Origin: Isochrysis galbana
Lineage: Eukaryota > Haptophyta > Isochrysidales > Isochrysidaceae
DNA: 64,000 nucleotides
Reading direction: 5' to 3'
Assembly (NCBI GenBank): GCA_018136815.1
Contig: CM030939.1
Coordinates: forward strand, 4,519,419-4,583,418
This document shows positions 52,575-63,857 of this stretch, one piece after another. Below the pieces are notes generated by a model. That model saw nothing but the letters and a program-made list of their open reading frames with translations, made no database searches and was not told the origin of the DNA. Both the position numbers and the translations under genes were made by a program. Position 1 is the first letter of the stretch, and each line of letters starts with the position of its first letter.

Positions 52575-53228
52575 TATTGTTCAATTAACAGATGTCTTAC
52601 ATATTACATGGCACTGACACAGTACACAGTACACGCACCACGGACCACGGTTGCACATGGCACAACCTCAACAGCCCATAGCCCACAGCACGCGCACCAC
52701 GGGCAACCACAATCTCATAGCGCATCGTCCACCACCGAGTCGCCATCAGCAAGCCTAGGGCTAGGACCCACCTGTAGCACCTTTAGGTGCCCTAGCTCCA
52801 TCTTCCATCTTCACACGAGACACGAAGCCATATTTCAGCCTCACAAGCTACAAGCACGTCACATTTGCGTCTGCGACCCCTATTGGATTTATTTGCGTTC
52901 TCTCTGCCCATTTCGGCTCGCACTGAGATTTAGGGGATGGCGGTACATAGGCATAGCAGGAAAATTCCAATTCGTATTCTACGGAAAGGCGATCTCTTCA
53001 CACTTGAACGCACACCCGACACTCATCATCGCACAGCTTGGCCCAAGTTTCACAGTCATGGCAACCAATCACTCGCAGGCTGCGTGAGCCCTTCTCGACT
53101 GGTGGAGGGCAGCGCGCCCGCTCGCCGGGCCGCCGTCAAAACATGCCAACGTGTCACTGCTCCCGTGCCCATCGTCTCAGGCAAATAGTCCAGGAGGATT
53201 GGGTGCGAGGTATTCAAGACCTATGCAC
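52575..53228. other. Intergenic; no supported gene
   Basis: ACAC/CACG-rich sequence followed by unremarkable non-coding sequence; it includes the 3' flank of the FAD oxidase gene. Confidence 0.5.
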
Positions 53229-55942
53229 CTAGTCCTCTACGCGGACCGCACCCTCTTCCTCACCGACATCAGGAAGCTCGACGGCCACCTCACCCAAACG
53301 CGTTTTGCCCTCGGTGATGTGCGACGGATCCTCTGATCGTGGGATCGTGTTGTCGGGCTTGCGATTATTCTGGAAATGCTTGAAGAGTTTCCAAAGGCAG
53401 ACGGCCTGGACGATAAAGAGAACGAAGAAGATCAAGACGATCACTCCTGCAGGAGTGCCAGCTGCCGCCTGGGCCGCCTTCCTCGCGGCCTCCGCGGCGG
53501 CAGCTCGAGCGACCTTTGCGATGGCAGCATCGTCGGGGCGCTGCGGCGGCGGGCTGGGCGGCGGCGGCGGACGCGGATTCGGCGGTGGCGAGGGCGGCGG
53601 AGGCGGTGGCGGTGGCGCGGGCGGCGGCTTTGGCGTAGGCGGTGGCGGACTCGGTGGCGGCGGCGCCTGGTTGCACCCTCCAATGTTCTCCCAGCCACGG
53701 TGGTTCGTCCAGTGGCGCTCTAACTCTTCCCAGTTGCAGCCATTCATCAGTGCCCACGTGGTCCAAGGGGCTCCGTGATCGCGATGTTCACCACAATATG
53801 TGCGCATGAGCTCATCACTCTTGATGACATAGCATGCCAGGTCAGCCTTGTGCGTGCCCTCTAGGATGTTGGCTGCGCACATGCAACGGCTTTCGTCAAA
53901 GCTGGAGTCGTGCGCACCCTCCGGGGTGTGGCAGCACGTGTCCGCGAAAGCCTTGCCCGAGATGATGCGGTGGATGTGCGTGTCGTAGGCCGAGAAGGTC
54001 CACACTTCATGACCGTCAGGCCCGCCCGCGAACTTGCTAGTAGGGTCATGTTGCTCGGCGAGGCAGCCGAAGTGGCACCAGTTGGGGCCGATCTGCTCGA
54101 CGGTCGAATTGGAATGCGGGCCCAGGGGATCGCCCACGATCTCGTGGCGCCACCCGTGGGCGCCCCAGTGCTCCACCGAGGAGCACCCGCCTCCGCGGAG
54201 CACGTTGTGCACTGAGACGGTTTCATCGTGAACTGATGTGGCGAAGCCTATCCACATGCGCGGCTTGATGCCGTTCGGCGAAAGCCACGAGTCGTCGTCG
54301 ATGCCCGTCCAGCGGAAGCTGAAGTGGAAATCGTGGATGCCCATCTTCTCATCCACCATCTCGCGCATCACGGGAAGGAAGCGCTCGATGCAAATATCCG
54401 CCTTATGGTACGGCACACCGTACTCGGTCCAATTGTAGCAGCCGCGGCCACCGTCCATGTGGCCTTTGGCCATCGTTGTCCACTGGGTATATGGCTCAGG
54501 GAATTGCTCAATGCGGTCATGGTACTGCTCCTCGAGGAGATGCGGTAGCCGAGGCAAGTGGCTCGAGGAGGAATGGTCCTCAAGGCACTCCATCGGGTCG
54601 GTGTACCACAAGTCGTCCGGGTCACCAGGATTGTTGAGAAAGTTCTTCCACAAGTGGTCGCCATGAAGTTCGTTCTCCGTCCGCATCGCCTGTGCCCAGG
54701 AGTGCGCTGGCGCGTACTCCCCCGTCTCAACGGACCAGCCATCGGAGCCCCAGTTGGTGCCGTCGAGGTAGGCGAGCCATTTGAGCTTGTTCATCTCTTT
54801 GGACTGGTGCTTTGAGTCCGGCCGGTACTTAGAATCGCGGCCGTGCGGGAAGAAGTTCCACTTGCGCGTCACGAACTTGGGGTCGCGCCCCTGACCCTTG
54901 CGCACGTGAAGAACGGTGTGGCGGTCATGGAGCTCTGATTCGGTGAGAAGGTGGCGCCACGAATCCTCGCTACCGCCATTGGCCCGCGCATTCAGCGCGC
55001 GATCAATCAGCACCTTCGTCTCCCGCACGTGCTTCCGGTACTCGTCGACGTCCATCTGATGTTGGTGCTCCTCAACGTCGCCCTGAACGATGATCTTGAG
55101 CTTGACAGATAGGAGGATACCAAGGCGGCTGGCTCCAGCCTTGAGCGCGCTAAAGAGCTTCGGACGCCACCGCTTGCTCACCTTTACCACCTCGCCACTG
55201 GCGAGCATAGCGGTCGCTTCGATCACCTTTTGGGGCCAGCCACCGTGGCTGAGCGACACGCCGTGAGTGCCGCCGGCAACCGCACCACCGACCGTCATTC
55301 CAACGTAGAAGGTGGACGGCGACTCGAGCGTGTAACCGGAGTGGAAGTTGTCGGTACGATAGGCCGCCAGGTATTCGAGCAACGCCTGCACAGTGACGCA
55401 CGCCTTGACGTCGACAGTCAGCTTGTCCTCGTCAATTGTGATATCATCCGTGTGGAAGGAGCGCGAGCCGCCGGCCGGCGCCAGATAGAACGGGCGGGCA
55501 GCAGTCAGCTCAATGTTGGAGCATAGACCGGCCGTGACGATGTTGACGCCGCCGGCGTCAGCGCAGGCGAGGTGGTTTTGCGACCAGCTCATGCCAGCAC
55601 CAACTGCCTTGACAGATTCAGCTTCTTTGACCGCAGTGCGGAGCTGCAGCAAGGGGCGGGCGGGCAGGCGGGCGGACGAGTGATTGAGAGAGGCGCGGAG
55701 AGAAACGTCGCGCGCGTGTCGCGGCGGCGAGCGCGCGCAGGCAGGGCTGGGAGACGGGTGCAGCCCACCTCATCGATCGTTGAGGCGGCGCCGATCGACG
55801 GCCGCGTCTTGCAGGGGTGCCCGCCCTGGAAGTTGACCTGGCCGACGGTGTCGAAGTGATTGGGGTCCTGCGGGTGGCGCACCACGTAGTGCGCCGTCGC
55901 GGAGGCGAGCAGCAGAATCGCGCCTCGCGTGGAGGTCCTCAT
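53229..55942 (-). CDS. Secreted FAD-dependent oxidase (PCMH type) with Pro-rich stalk and C-terminal membrane anchor
   Basis: Exon 1 is 55942-55769 and exon 2 is 55643-53229; the 125-bp intron is GT-AG and phase 0, giving 862 residues. Residues 1-20 are a signal peptide (MRTSTRGAILLLASATAHYV). The FAD-binding domain shows VKAVGAGMSWSQNH at about 69-82 and GGAVAGGTHGVSLSHGG at about 177-193, as in the sugar-lactone oxidase / FAD_binding_4 family. The position usually held by the FAD-linking His (GSGHS) is Met here. Past residue 600 come Cys-rich segments, then a long Pro-rich linker, a transmembrane helix (GVIVLIFFVLFIVQAVCLW) and an acidic cytosolic tail. It is probably a cell-surface or lumenal oxidase. 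It is divergent from the UBL/ankyrin/RING gene. Confidence 0.85.
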
Positions 55943-56946
55943 CGGGCGAGAGAGGGGGAGGGCCGCCGCGTCCGTGGAGAGAGGGGAGCGGGCGGCGCTG
56001 CGGGCGGCGAGACTTGGGGGGATGGGGAGGGGGGGGGGTTCAGGGAGAGGAGAACAGGTGGCCTGAGGATAAAGGAAGACGAGGGGGAAGAGGGGAGAGG
56101 GCCCCCGCGTGTGGGCGGAGCAGATGATGTGAGAGAAGAGGAGGGAAGCAGAGGAGGAGGAGGGGGGGGCCTTCCCCCCCCCCCCCCCCCCCTCTCTCTC
56201 TCTCCCCCGCCGCGCCTGGCGACGACGGGCACCCCCCGCCCACCCTCCTTCTTCCCCCTCGCCTCCTCCCCCCCTCCCCCAGCCCGCCTAGACCTCCCTT
56301 CCTCCCTTCTCTCTCCCTCTCTCTCTCCCTTGGCGCCCCCCCCCCCCCCCCCCTCTCTCTCTCCCGCCTTCTCTCCTCTCTCGTCTCTCCCTCTTCTTCC
56401 CCCCGCCAGATTCCCTCCACACACGCACACCATTCCGGTGGACCTTGCCCGGTCTCGCAAGCCCGCGCTTCCATTCCCTCTCCTCTCTTCTCTCCTCTTT
56501 CTACTTTATCTCTCCATCTCCGTCTCTCTCTCTCACTCCTTCCTCGAGAGGGCGAGGACGACGAGCCCTCCCGCGGCACAGGAGAAGAGACCCCGCTCGG
56601 TCGAGGCGCCAAAGATAGCCACCCTGTTTCCTCCGGCCAAACGTGCCGTCCCACGTCGACAGACGACAACAAAACGGTATTTTGTTTTCGCCCCCGGGCT
56701 CCCCCTCCCCCCCCGCGCGCACGTCCGGCCGCCCTCCCCCTCTCCGCCCGCCCCGCGTGCGCCGCCCCCCCCCCCCCCCCCCCCCGGCTCACAAGCCCCG
56801 CTCCCCCTCTTCTTGCCCCCCCCCCTCCCCTCCCCCCTCCCCCCGCCCTCCGCCGAGAGGTCCACCACTCACCCCCTCCTCACCCCTCTCTGCACACGCG
56901 CGGCGCGAAGGCGTCGGCGCGGCAGACGCGGGGAACCACGAGGGCC
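55943..56946. other. Divergent intergenic region, pyrimidine-rich
   Basis: About 1 kb of C/T-rich sequence with C-runs (56175-56192, 56337-56352, 56765-56785) between two divergent genes. Long Pro/Ser or Gly/Glu frames are composition artefacts. It probably holds both promoters; no motif can be named. Confidence 0.6.
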
Positions 56947-58048
56947 ATGGCTGCACTACCTTTCTTCGGCTCCTCGTCCGCCACGAGTGCAGCCTCCTCC
57001 TCAGCGGCCGCCCCATCCGCGGCCGCCGGCTCGGAGACGCTACAGCTCTTCGTGCGGGCGAGGGAGCCGAAGAAGGCGGTGCGCTGCGTGCGATGCGCGG
57101 CATCCACCACAGTTCGTGACTTCTGGAAGCAGTGCGTCGCCACCGCCTACTGCGACGGTGGGCCGCCACCGCGCGGCCTCCGGCTCATGTGCGCCGGCCG
57201 CACACTGCAGCCGGACTCGACTGAGCGGCTTGACGTTGCAGGTGTGAAGCACCTCTCGACCATCGAGGTGGCGGGAAGGCTCCCCTCCCAGGGCTTTTCG
57301 CGGATCCACCAGCTATTGGAGAGCTTGGTTGAGACGCTCAATCCCGCCGGCTCCACGGGCTGGGGTAACTCGCCGCCCGCTGAGGACGAGGCAGCTGCCT
57401 CGCCGATGGCCTCCCGTGAGGCGATCATGCACGCCATCGACTCGGAGATCAACGAGCATCGCGCCGAGGCCCGACGCCGTGGCGCGCCGGGTGCGGGATC
57501 ATCGCCTTGCTATTGTATGGCCTGCACGCTGCGCCCCAACTCCGCCCTGCGCCTCTGCGGTACCCTACTGCACTCCAATGACGTGGCCATCATCAACTTG
57601 ACGCACCGGGTCGTCCAGTTCATGCTGCGCGCTAGGGTCGACTGCTGCTCGCCAGTCGCCCTCTTCTCCGAGGCGTCGGGCGCGCTCATGCTGTGTGCCG
57701 ACCAAACGCACAGGTGGCCTCACTTCCAGCTGCGCTGCCAGCTCTCTCCACCGCTCTCTTTTGCGCTGTTCTGGATCGCTCGGTCGGCTCATCCCTCCTT
57801 TTGGCTACCTCTCTCACACAGGTGGTTGTATGACGCCATAGTGGAATCGCTCACGCCAGAGGGGGTCGCAGTCGCGGCCTTGCTTACCCTACGATTGGTG
57901 AGGTCCCAGATCTGCCCCGCCCCCTCCGCAACGCCCAAGGCATGGTCCGCTTCGGATCGGGCGTGTGCCCGCACACGGAGGGCTCTAAACGAAAGTACTG
58001 GTGGTTTGACTTTTCAAATGGGTCACGTGGGACAGCCACCGTTGGCGC
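56947..58048 (+). CDS. Ubiquitin-like-domain N-terminal part of a probable UBL/ankyrin/RING gene
   Basis: Starts at ATG 56947. After an Ala/Ser leader, residues about 31-115 resemble a ubiquitin fold (LQLFVRAREP..; RGLRLMCAGRTLQPD; VKHLSTIEVAGRL). Exon 1 probably ends at 57713 and the next begins at 57822; this 108-bp GT-AG intron is a multiple of three, so the frame stays open through it, and the junction reads THR-WLYDAIVESLTPEG. After the G5 run at 57861-57865 the protein-like reading moves to another frame (LAYPTIGEVPDLPRPLRNAQ, then VRFGSGVCPHTEGSKRKYWW). That implies a 1-nt indel or an unseen splice. It may join the downstream ankyrin/RING frame at the acceptor before 58068. Confidence 0.55.
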
Positions 58049-58061
58049 ATAGCCTCCAGTC

Positions 58062-61000
58062 TTGCAGAGGCAACTCGTCCGTTCTAAGGGTCTGGCCTAT
58101 GCGCGCACTCTTGACGGGCCACGAGGAGCAACATCACAGCCTCGGTGGCCCTACCAAGCCTGCCCCTCCGCGATGTCTGTGGGAACGGCCCCACCAGCCG
58201 ACTCCTCCCCGCTCCTCCCGCCTCAGTCGTACGATGCAAAAACGCACCCTCTGCTATGGCAGCACCCGACGAAGAAGCAGACGCTGCTGGAAATGGCTGC
58301 TCGATCGCCGTCGCCCGATTTGCTTCTGACTTTGATGCCAGCGCTGCACCTTTCACGGCTTTCCTCATCTGGGGCTCTGCAAGCTGTCTCCATGTCATCG
58401 TACAAAGCTTTGCACGCGATGGCACTCAATGGCCGACACGAGCTGCTTGGACTGCTCCTAAAGTCGGGGACAATCTCTGCCCAGCACGTGTCGCTGCTGC
58501 TCGAGACCGCGCTACAGAAGAAGGGCAAGCAGCCCCTCACAGAACGGGTCGCAGCTGAGATGGTACGCTACGTGGGGCCGCTTGGCTCTGAGGCGGCGTC
58601 CCTCCTCAAAGTTGCAGCCGGCCATTCCAGCGCGGCGGTGGTTGAGATGCTGCTCGACGTCTCGACCGCCGAGAACAAGGGGCCAAATCTAGAGCTCATA
58701 GGCATCGCGCTGGCTGAGGCATGTGACTTCCACAACGATGAGGCGATGCGCCTGCTCCTGGCGCGGTGGTCGGGACGATGCACTGCAACTCAGGCCCAAC
58801 CTCTGGTCCGCGCCTTCGCGGCTCATGGTGATGCTGAACGCGTGGGGAGGTTCCTGTGCACGGGCAAGCAAGCGATGGTGCAGATGGACTCCTCGCAACG
58901 TGCTGCGCTCGCGAAGAGTGGGCTGGCACACGCCTCCGGCTCTGCGGAACAACGGACCGCGGTGCTACGCACCCTGCTCGCTGCTGGCGCCGACGCTAAG
59001 TCGGAGCAGGGCGAAGCTGCGTTGCGCAACGCGGCGCGTGATGGTCACTCAGAATCTATGCAGTTGATGCTCAAAATGGGCTCCAACGTCAATGCCACTG
59101 ACGAAGAGGGCAAGACAGTGCTTTGCGTTGCTGCGGCATCAGGTTGTGTGTCGTCGGTGAGATGCTTGCTCGAGCATGGCGCACAAGTGCGTCTGCGTTG
59201 CCCTGATGGGCGCGAGCCGCTCGACTTTGCGACCGATGAAGAGGTCCGCACCCTCCTGCTCGCTGAGGTCGAGAAGCTGCGAATGGGACTTCTCGATGAG
59301 CTTCTTGCAGAGGAGGAGATGACAACCACTAAGTCGTCCAAGAAGAGCAAGAAGGCCAAGAAGGCAGATTCCAAAGCCAAGGCAGCAGAGGCGGAGAAGG
59401 CGTCGGAGAAGGCAGAGCCCGAGAAGGTAGTCAGTGGTAACAGGGTAGGCGGAGCGGCTGGTGCACCCGGTGCGAGTGCCGATGCAGGCAAACCGGCCGA
59501 CACGCCAGCGCTCAGTGCTGCGGCAGAGGCAGGTGGTACGGCAGAGGCAGGTGGTACGGCAAACGGAGGCGCAGACGAAGGTGCGATTGAGGCCAAGAAG
59601 AAGAAGAAGAAGAAGAAAGGGGCCGGCCAGACCGATTCTGGGGCCAGTGTTGCGCCGGGGGGAGCTAACACGGCGGCGACGGCCAGGGCTGCTCCACTCC
59701 CAGTTGCTGCTTCGATGACGCCGGAGACGGTCTCCTCTCCAGCCAAGAAAAGCAAAGCTGGCAGCAACGGTGATTTGCGCCTTGATGCAGCCATCACAGC
59801 GGCGCTTCTCGATGCGGCGGCTCGTATACTGAGCACCTCAGGCTCCCTTGCAGCGCCGCGGCCGATGCGTGTGTCAATGCTTGCTGCGGCGTTGTACGAG
59901 GCCTCTGCTGGCTTTGAGGCAGCAATTAAGTCGGCGGGCGGTGTCAAGACTTGGCTCGAAATGCACCCCGAAGCTTTCGAGGTCACCTGGACCCCAGAAC
60001 CTATGGTAGAGCTGCGCCCTTTCTACTTCAACGACTGTGCAGACGGGGACTTGCCGCCGCCGCTGCCACCACCTGGCACGCGCTCGCGGGCTCCCGAGGG
60101 CTCCACAACGGACGCGGCGGAAGCGCTCGCACGGGAGGCTGCTGCGGCCGCTCTGGCTGAGGAGGGCCTTCCGCCCCCTCTTCCGCCGCCACGCCGGATT
60201 GGCTCAATGCAAAAATCGCGTGTGCCTGGTGACGATGACTTAGAAGGCCTTCCGCCGCCTTTGCCGCCTCCTCCGGGACGCGCCGTGCGCACGGCGCAGG
60301 GTAGCTTCACCGATGGATTCGTGGGCGGAATGGGCGGAAGCGGCACGGGGCTTGGCGGCTTGCTCGGCGGCCTTGGCGGCACTGAAGTTCCGGCTCACAG
60401 ACAGCCTGCTGCTTTGGCAAGGAATGCTTCCGGGTCCAACCGCTTTGGCGCCATCGGGTCGTCTGCGCGGTCGGTGGCTTCGATGCCTGTGAGCCCCGGT
60501 GGTCGTACTGCAGGCGGAGCGCGGATCCCGATTTCGAACGCATCGTTCGATTCTCTGCTCGCTGAAGACGAGGAGTCCAGCCATGCCGAAGCCGTGCACG
60601 CCGATGCAGACCCTGTTGCGATCGAGAAGAAGATCCGAGCAGTGCAAAAGAAGCTTCGTCGAGTACAGGAGATGGAGGACCGGAACACCAAGGCGCTGCC
60701 ACTTGACGCTGGTCAAAAAGAGCTGCTGCGCTCCAAACCGAAGCTGCAGCGCTCGCTCCAGACCCTTCTCGAGCAGTGGGCTGTGCTTGAACCGATGATC
60801 ATCCAGCAGCAGGCTCAACGGATGGCTGCGCTCGCGAACTCGGAGTGTGCTGTCTGTCTAGACGAGTATTCGGCAGACGCGCAAGCGATCCGAACCTCCT
60901 GCTGCGGTGCGTCTCCGCTGTTTAAATTTCCCGCGGAGAACGGTGGTCCACACTGGTAATGGGATCAGCCACTGCCCTCCTACAAACTGCCTTGACCGCA

Positions 61001-61154
61001 GCGCCCCCCTTCTCCCCCCTACACAGGCTATCACTTTCACAAGTCGTGCCTTCAGCAGTGCATTGAGTCGAAAGGCCACTGCCCCATTTGCTTTGCCGAC
61101 CACGTGCATTGTCGCGTTGTTGAGCAACGCGTCCGTTCCGCCGCTCACCGGTGA
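58062..61154 (+). CDS. Ankyrin-repeat, Pro-rich, RING-finger protein (probable E3 ubiquitin ligase)
   Basis: The first exon starts at an acceptor (CTTGCAG, 58061-58067) or at the ATG at 58174. It runs to 60906. The intron 60907-61026 is GT-AG and phase 1, and the last exon is 61027-61154. Ankyrin-type helices are seen from about 58290 to 59250 (KALHAMALNGRHELLGLLLK; LRTLLAAGADAKSEQGEAAL; VRCLLEHGAQV). Lys/Ala-rich linkers follow (KKSKKAKKADSK; a K8 run), then three (L/G)PPPLPPP modules between 60050 and 60270. A coiled coil (AIEKKIRAVQKKLRRVQEME) precedes the RING: CAVCLDEY...SCCG, completed only after splicing by YHFHKSCLQQC and CPIC. Without that splice the RING is cut at CC. Substrate unknown. 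Confidence 0.75.
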
Positions 61155-61965
61155 AGCAGCATTCTGCGTGTACTGTGTGGCCCCGATACCAACAACGTCA
61201 ATTTAGCACCCCTGCGCGTACTGATATCCACTGCTTGAGGTGCGACATATCCCGAGGCGGAGATGTTGCGCTTGCGTTCCTGGACACTAGTGATGGATAC
61301 AGGCCTGTAGCCTCATCCAGCACCAGCCCAGGTATCATCGCCGTGTGCTGCGACTTGATTGACGTGGTCGCCGCTGCACGAGAGCCCCAACCCCGACTGG
61401 CATCCGCCATAGCCTCAGCGGCCGTATGCCAGCGAGGCCCGCACGACAACTCCCTCGCTCCGAAGATTTCGAATGCAATTCCTTTAGACTATCCGCTGTT
61501 GCAGCCCCTCATTCCTGCTGCGCGCCTCCGCACGCATATTTCTAGCCCCGCGGGAGCCGTTCCTATGTATCCATATCTAAGCCTTTTGCTGGGACGGGAG
61601 ATGGCTGCCACTCGCTCCTGTGTGCGGTGTAGAATTGGGATCTGCTCGCTCTCTTGTCCTCGATAGATGAACTCGTTGGTGGGGTCGAGTGTGCTCAGCA
61701 TGCCTAATATGCGGCACGTTCGCGCCAATAGTACGATCCAGCCAGCCGATTGGTAGTCGATGTTGATGTGAGCAGTTGCATCGTGCGTGATGCGCGGGGT
61801 GCAGCCCCAATCTTCTATCTGAATCCTCTGTCTTTGTCTTTGCTCTCGCAACTATCATTCAAGCACGATAGGGTCCCATGGGGGGGGTCTAGGCTGGTCA
61901 CCCGCACCACTGTGACTCTCATCACGGCTTCGCCCAAGATATGTATATTCATTTACTTCAATAGC
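61155..61965. other. 3' flank of RING gene with unassigned minus-strand frames
   Basis: Minus frames at 61198-61449 and 61489-61851 read protein-like stretches (EAMADASRGWGSRAAATTS; FIYRGQESEQIPILHRTQ) but show no known domain and no clear start. They could be exons of a convergent gene. Low confidence. Confidence 0.25.
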
Positions 61966-62128
61966 AACTAAATTTATACTTAGTTCGCCCATGGGAGGGC
62001 GCACGAGCCCCCCCCTCTCTCCACTCCTCCCCTGCTTTGTGGGGAGGAACCACCGACCCTCCTGGCATGCCTGCAAACCGCCCTGCTGACCCATCCCTCT
62101 CCCCACAGGCTCGCCTGATTCGCCCGCG
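61966..62128 (+). repeat. R1 dispersed repeat, 5' fragment
   Basis: Starts AACTAAATTTATACTTAG and stops at GATTCGCCCGCG, where a complete R1 copy begins. Confidence 0.75.
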
Positions 62129-62907
62129 AACTAAGTTTATACTTGGTTCGCCCATGGGGGGGCACGAGCCCCCCTCTCTCTCCACTCCTCCCCTGCCATG
62201 GGGGAGGAACCACCCATCCTCCTGGCATGCCTGATGGCTTGCCAGGAGGCCACTGCCCTGCTGACCCACTCTCCCACTGACAGGCACGCCTGGCTCGCTC
62301 GCTCGCTCGTCCTGGCCCTTCGTGGCTTCGTGGCTCGTGGCCACCCCATCGCTCCAACCCCCCCTCCCCCCTGGTCGACAGGCAGACAGGTGCAGATTGG
62401 GGGCCCCAGAGGCTCAGGAGCGCCAGCGAGGGAGAGGCAGGGGAGGCCAGGGCCCAGCCCCCGCCTCCTCTGCCCCCTGAGCTGGCCTCCAGGAGCCTCC
62501 AGGCCTCTAGGGGCCGCCAGAGGGCAGCTGGAGGCCTGCCGCAGGCGCGCCATCGCGCGTGCCGCAGGAGAGGGGAGAGAGAGCGCGGAGAAGGGGGTGG
62601 GCGGAGCGAGAGCTCCGCCCACCGAAAAATACGCACCTGTTTACAGGATAAGTCGGGGCTGAGGCCGCCGCCCACTCGGAGACGCAGGAGGAAGGGGGGG
62701 GAAAGATCACCGGGGGGAGGCGCGGGCCACCGGACCATATCTAAGCCCTTCACCCCTATCCCCCTAATAGTGCACGGGGGGAGTCGCCTTATGGCGGGGG
62801 GAGAAGGGCCGGGGGAGTGGGGGGGTGTAGAAAGTTTTCCTACGTGAGTAGAAAGTAGAGGGTCCACGGCCGCGTGTCGCGTGTGCGGTGAGACTATTAA
62901 AAGGTTT
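62129..62907 (+). repeat. R1 dispersed repeat, full-length reference copy (about 780 bp)
   Basis: Runs from AACTAAGTTTATACTTGG to ACTATTAAAAGGTTT. It includes the TCGACAGGCAGACAGGTGC block, the GAGA hairpin (62596-62623), ACCATATCTAAGCCC and the G-rich end. Unlike other copies it lacks the ten bases GGTAAGTCCC after CCGAAAAATA. No convincing ORF. Confidence 0.8.
62596..62623 (+). other. Perfect hairpin with GAGA tetraloop, second R1 copy
   Basis: Identical 12-bp stem and loop to 46075-46102. Confidence 0.75.
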
Positions 62908-63857
62908 ACTACATTTATTCGCCTGATTCGCCCGCCCTGGCTTGTCGTGGCCAGCCCATCGCTCTGACTAAGGCTATGAATAGGTTGGAGTTTGTCCTAT
63001 CTAGATATCAGGGTCTGGAGGAAATCTAACATCTAGCTAGATATAGATACGAGCCCTTCGCTATCTAGATACTAGTAGATATAGATACTGGCCTTCGCGG
63101 GGGTAGATAGCCCTAATATCTAGACATCTAGATATCTGGTACCTTATATTATATATAATAATAATAAAAGGCGCCGCGCCGCTCACCATTAGCGCCGCCT
63201 TACGCCACCGACGACCCCGCGCCCCTGCCCCCCCCCTTCCCCTCGCCCCCCGCCCATGCTGCACCTGCTCCACCGCATCGCGCCACTCGCGACTCGTCGT
63301 GCGGTGGTCGGTGCGGTGTGTGCAGGCGTGCTAAGCGGTGGGGGGTGGGGGGTGGGGGGGTAGTTGTAATGTGGGTGTGGTGTAGCGTGGCTGCTCTTGT
63401 GCTGCGAGTGAGTGGGCGCCCGGTCAATGTGCGTGTGGTCGCTTGGCTGTTGGCTGTGCTCTCCGTGCGAGCGAGGAGGCCTGTTGGCGCGCGAGTGGGG
63501 GCAGCGCCGGTCCGTGTACATAGCTCTCGTCAGGCATGGCGGGATTCCGGGACGGAAAAGTTGTGTCCAATTAGCTGGTGCTAGTGCTAGTGGGGTTGGC
63601 TAGGATATAACTTTGATTATTATTATTAATTAGGCCCCTCCGCCTGCGAGACCGCAAGAGCATCCTTGCGTGGAGGGTTGCCTGTCCGAGTGTGGAGGGA
63701 GGGGCGCTCCAGCTAGTGAAGAGCTAGGTGGCACAAGGGGGGGAGGGTGCTTGTGCGTTTGCCGCGGCAAGGAGTCCTGTCCTGAGTGAGTGTTAGCCCC
63801 ATCCCTTTGTCTTTGTCGCACCGCGACCCATCATAAAAATGAAGATTGCGCTACTTC
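62908..63857. other. Intergenic; clustered TAGATAT words, no gene
   Basis: Between 62998 and 63145 the words CTAGATAT / TAGATATAG recur at least eight times, followed by an AT-rich TATATAATAATAATAA stretch. From 63180 on, low-complexity frames only. Confidence 0.5.

Noticed and set aside
53305-53778. Gly-rich plus-strand frame antisense to the FAD oxidase C-terminus
   Set aside because: Mirror of the Pro-rich linker on the coding strand.
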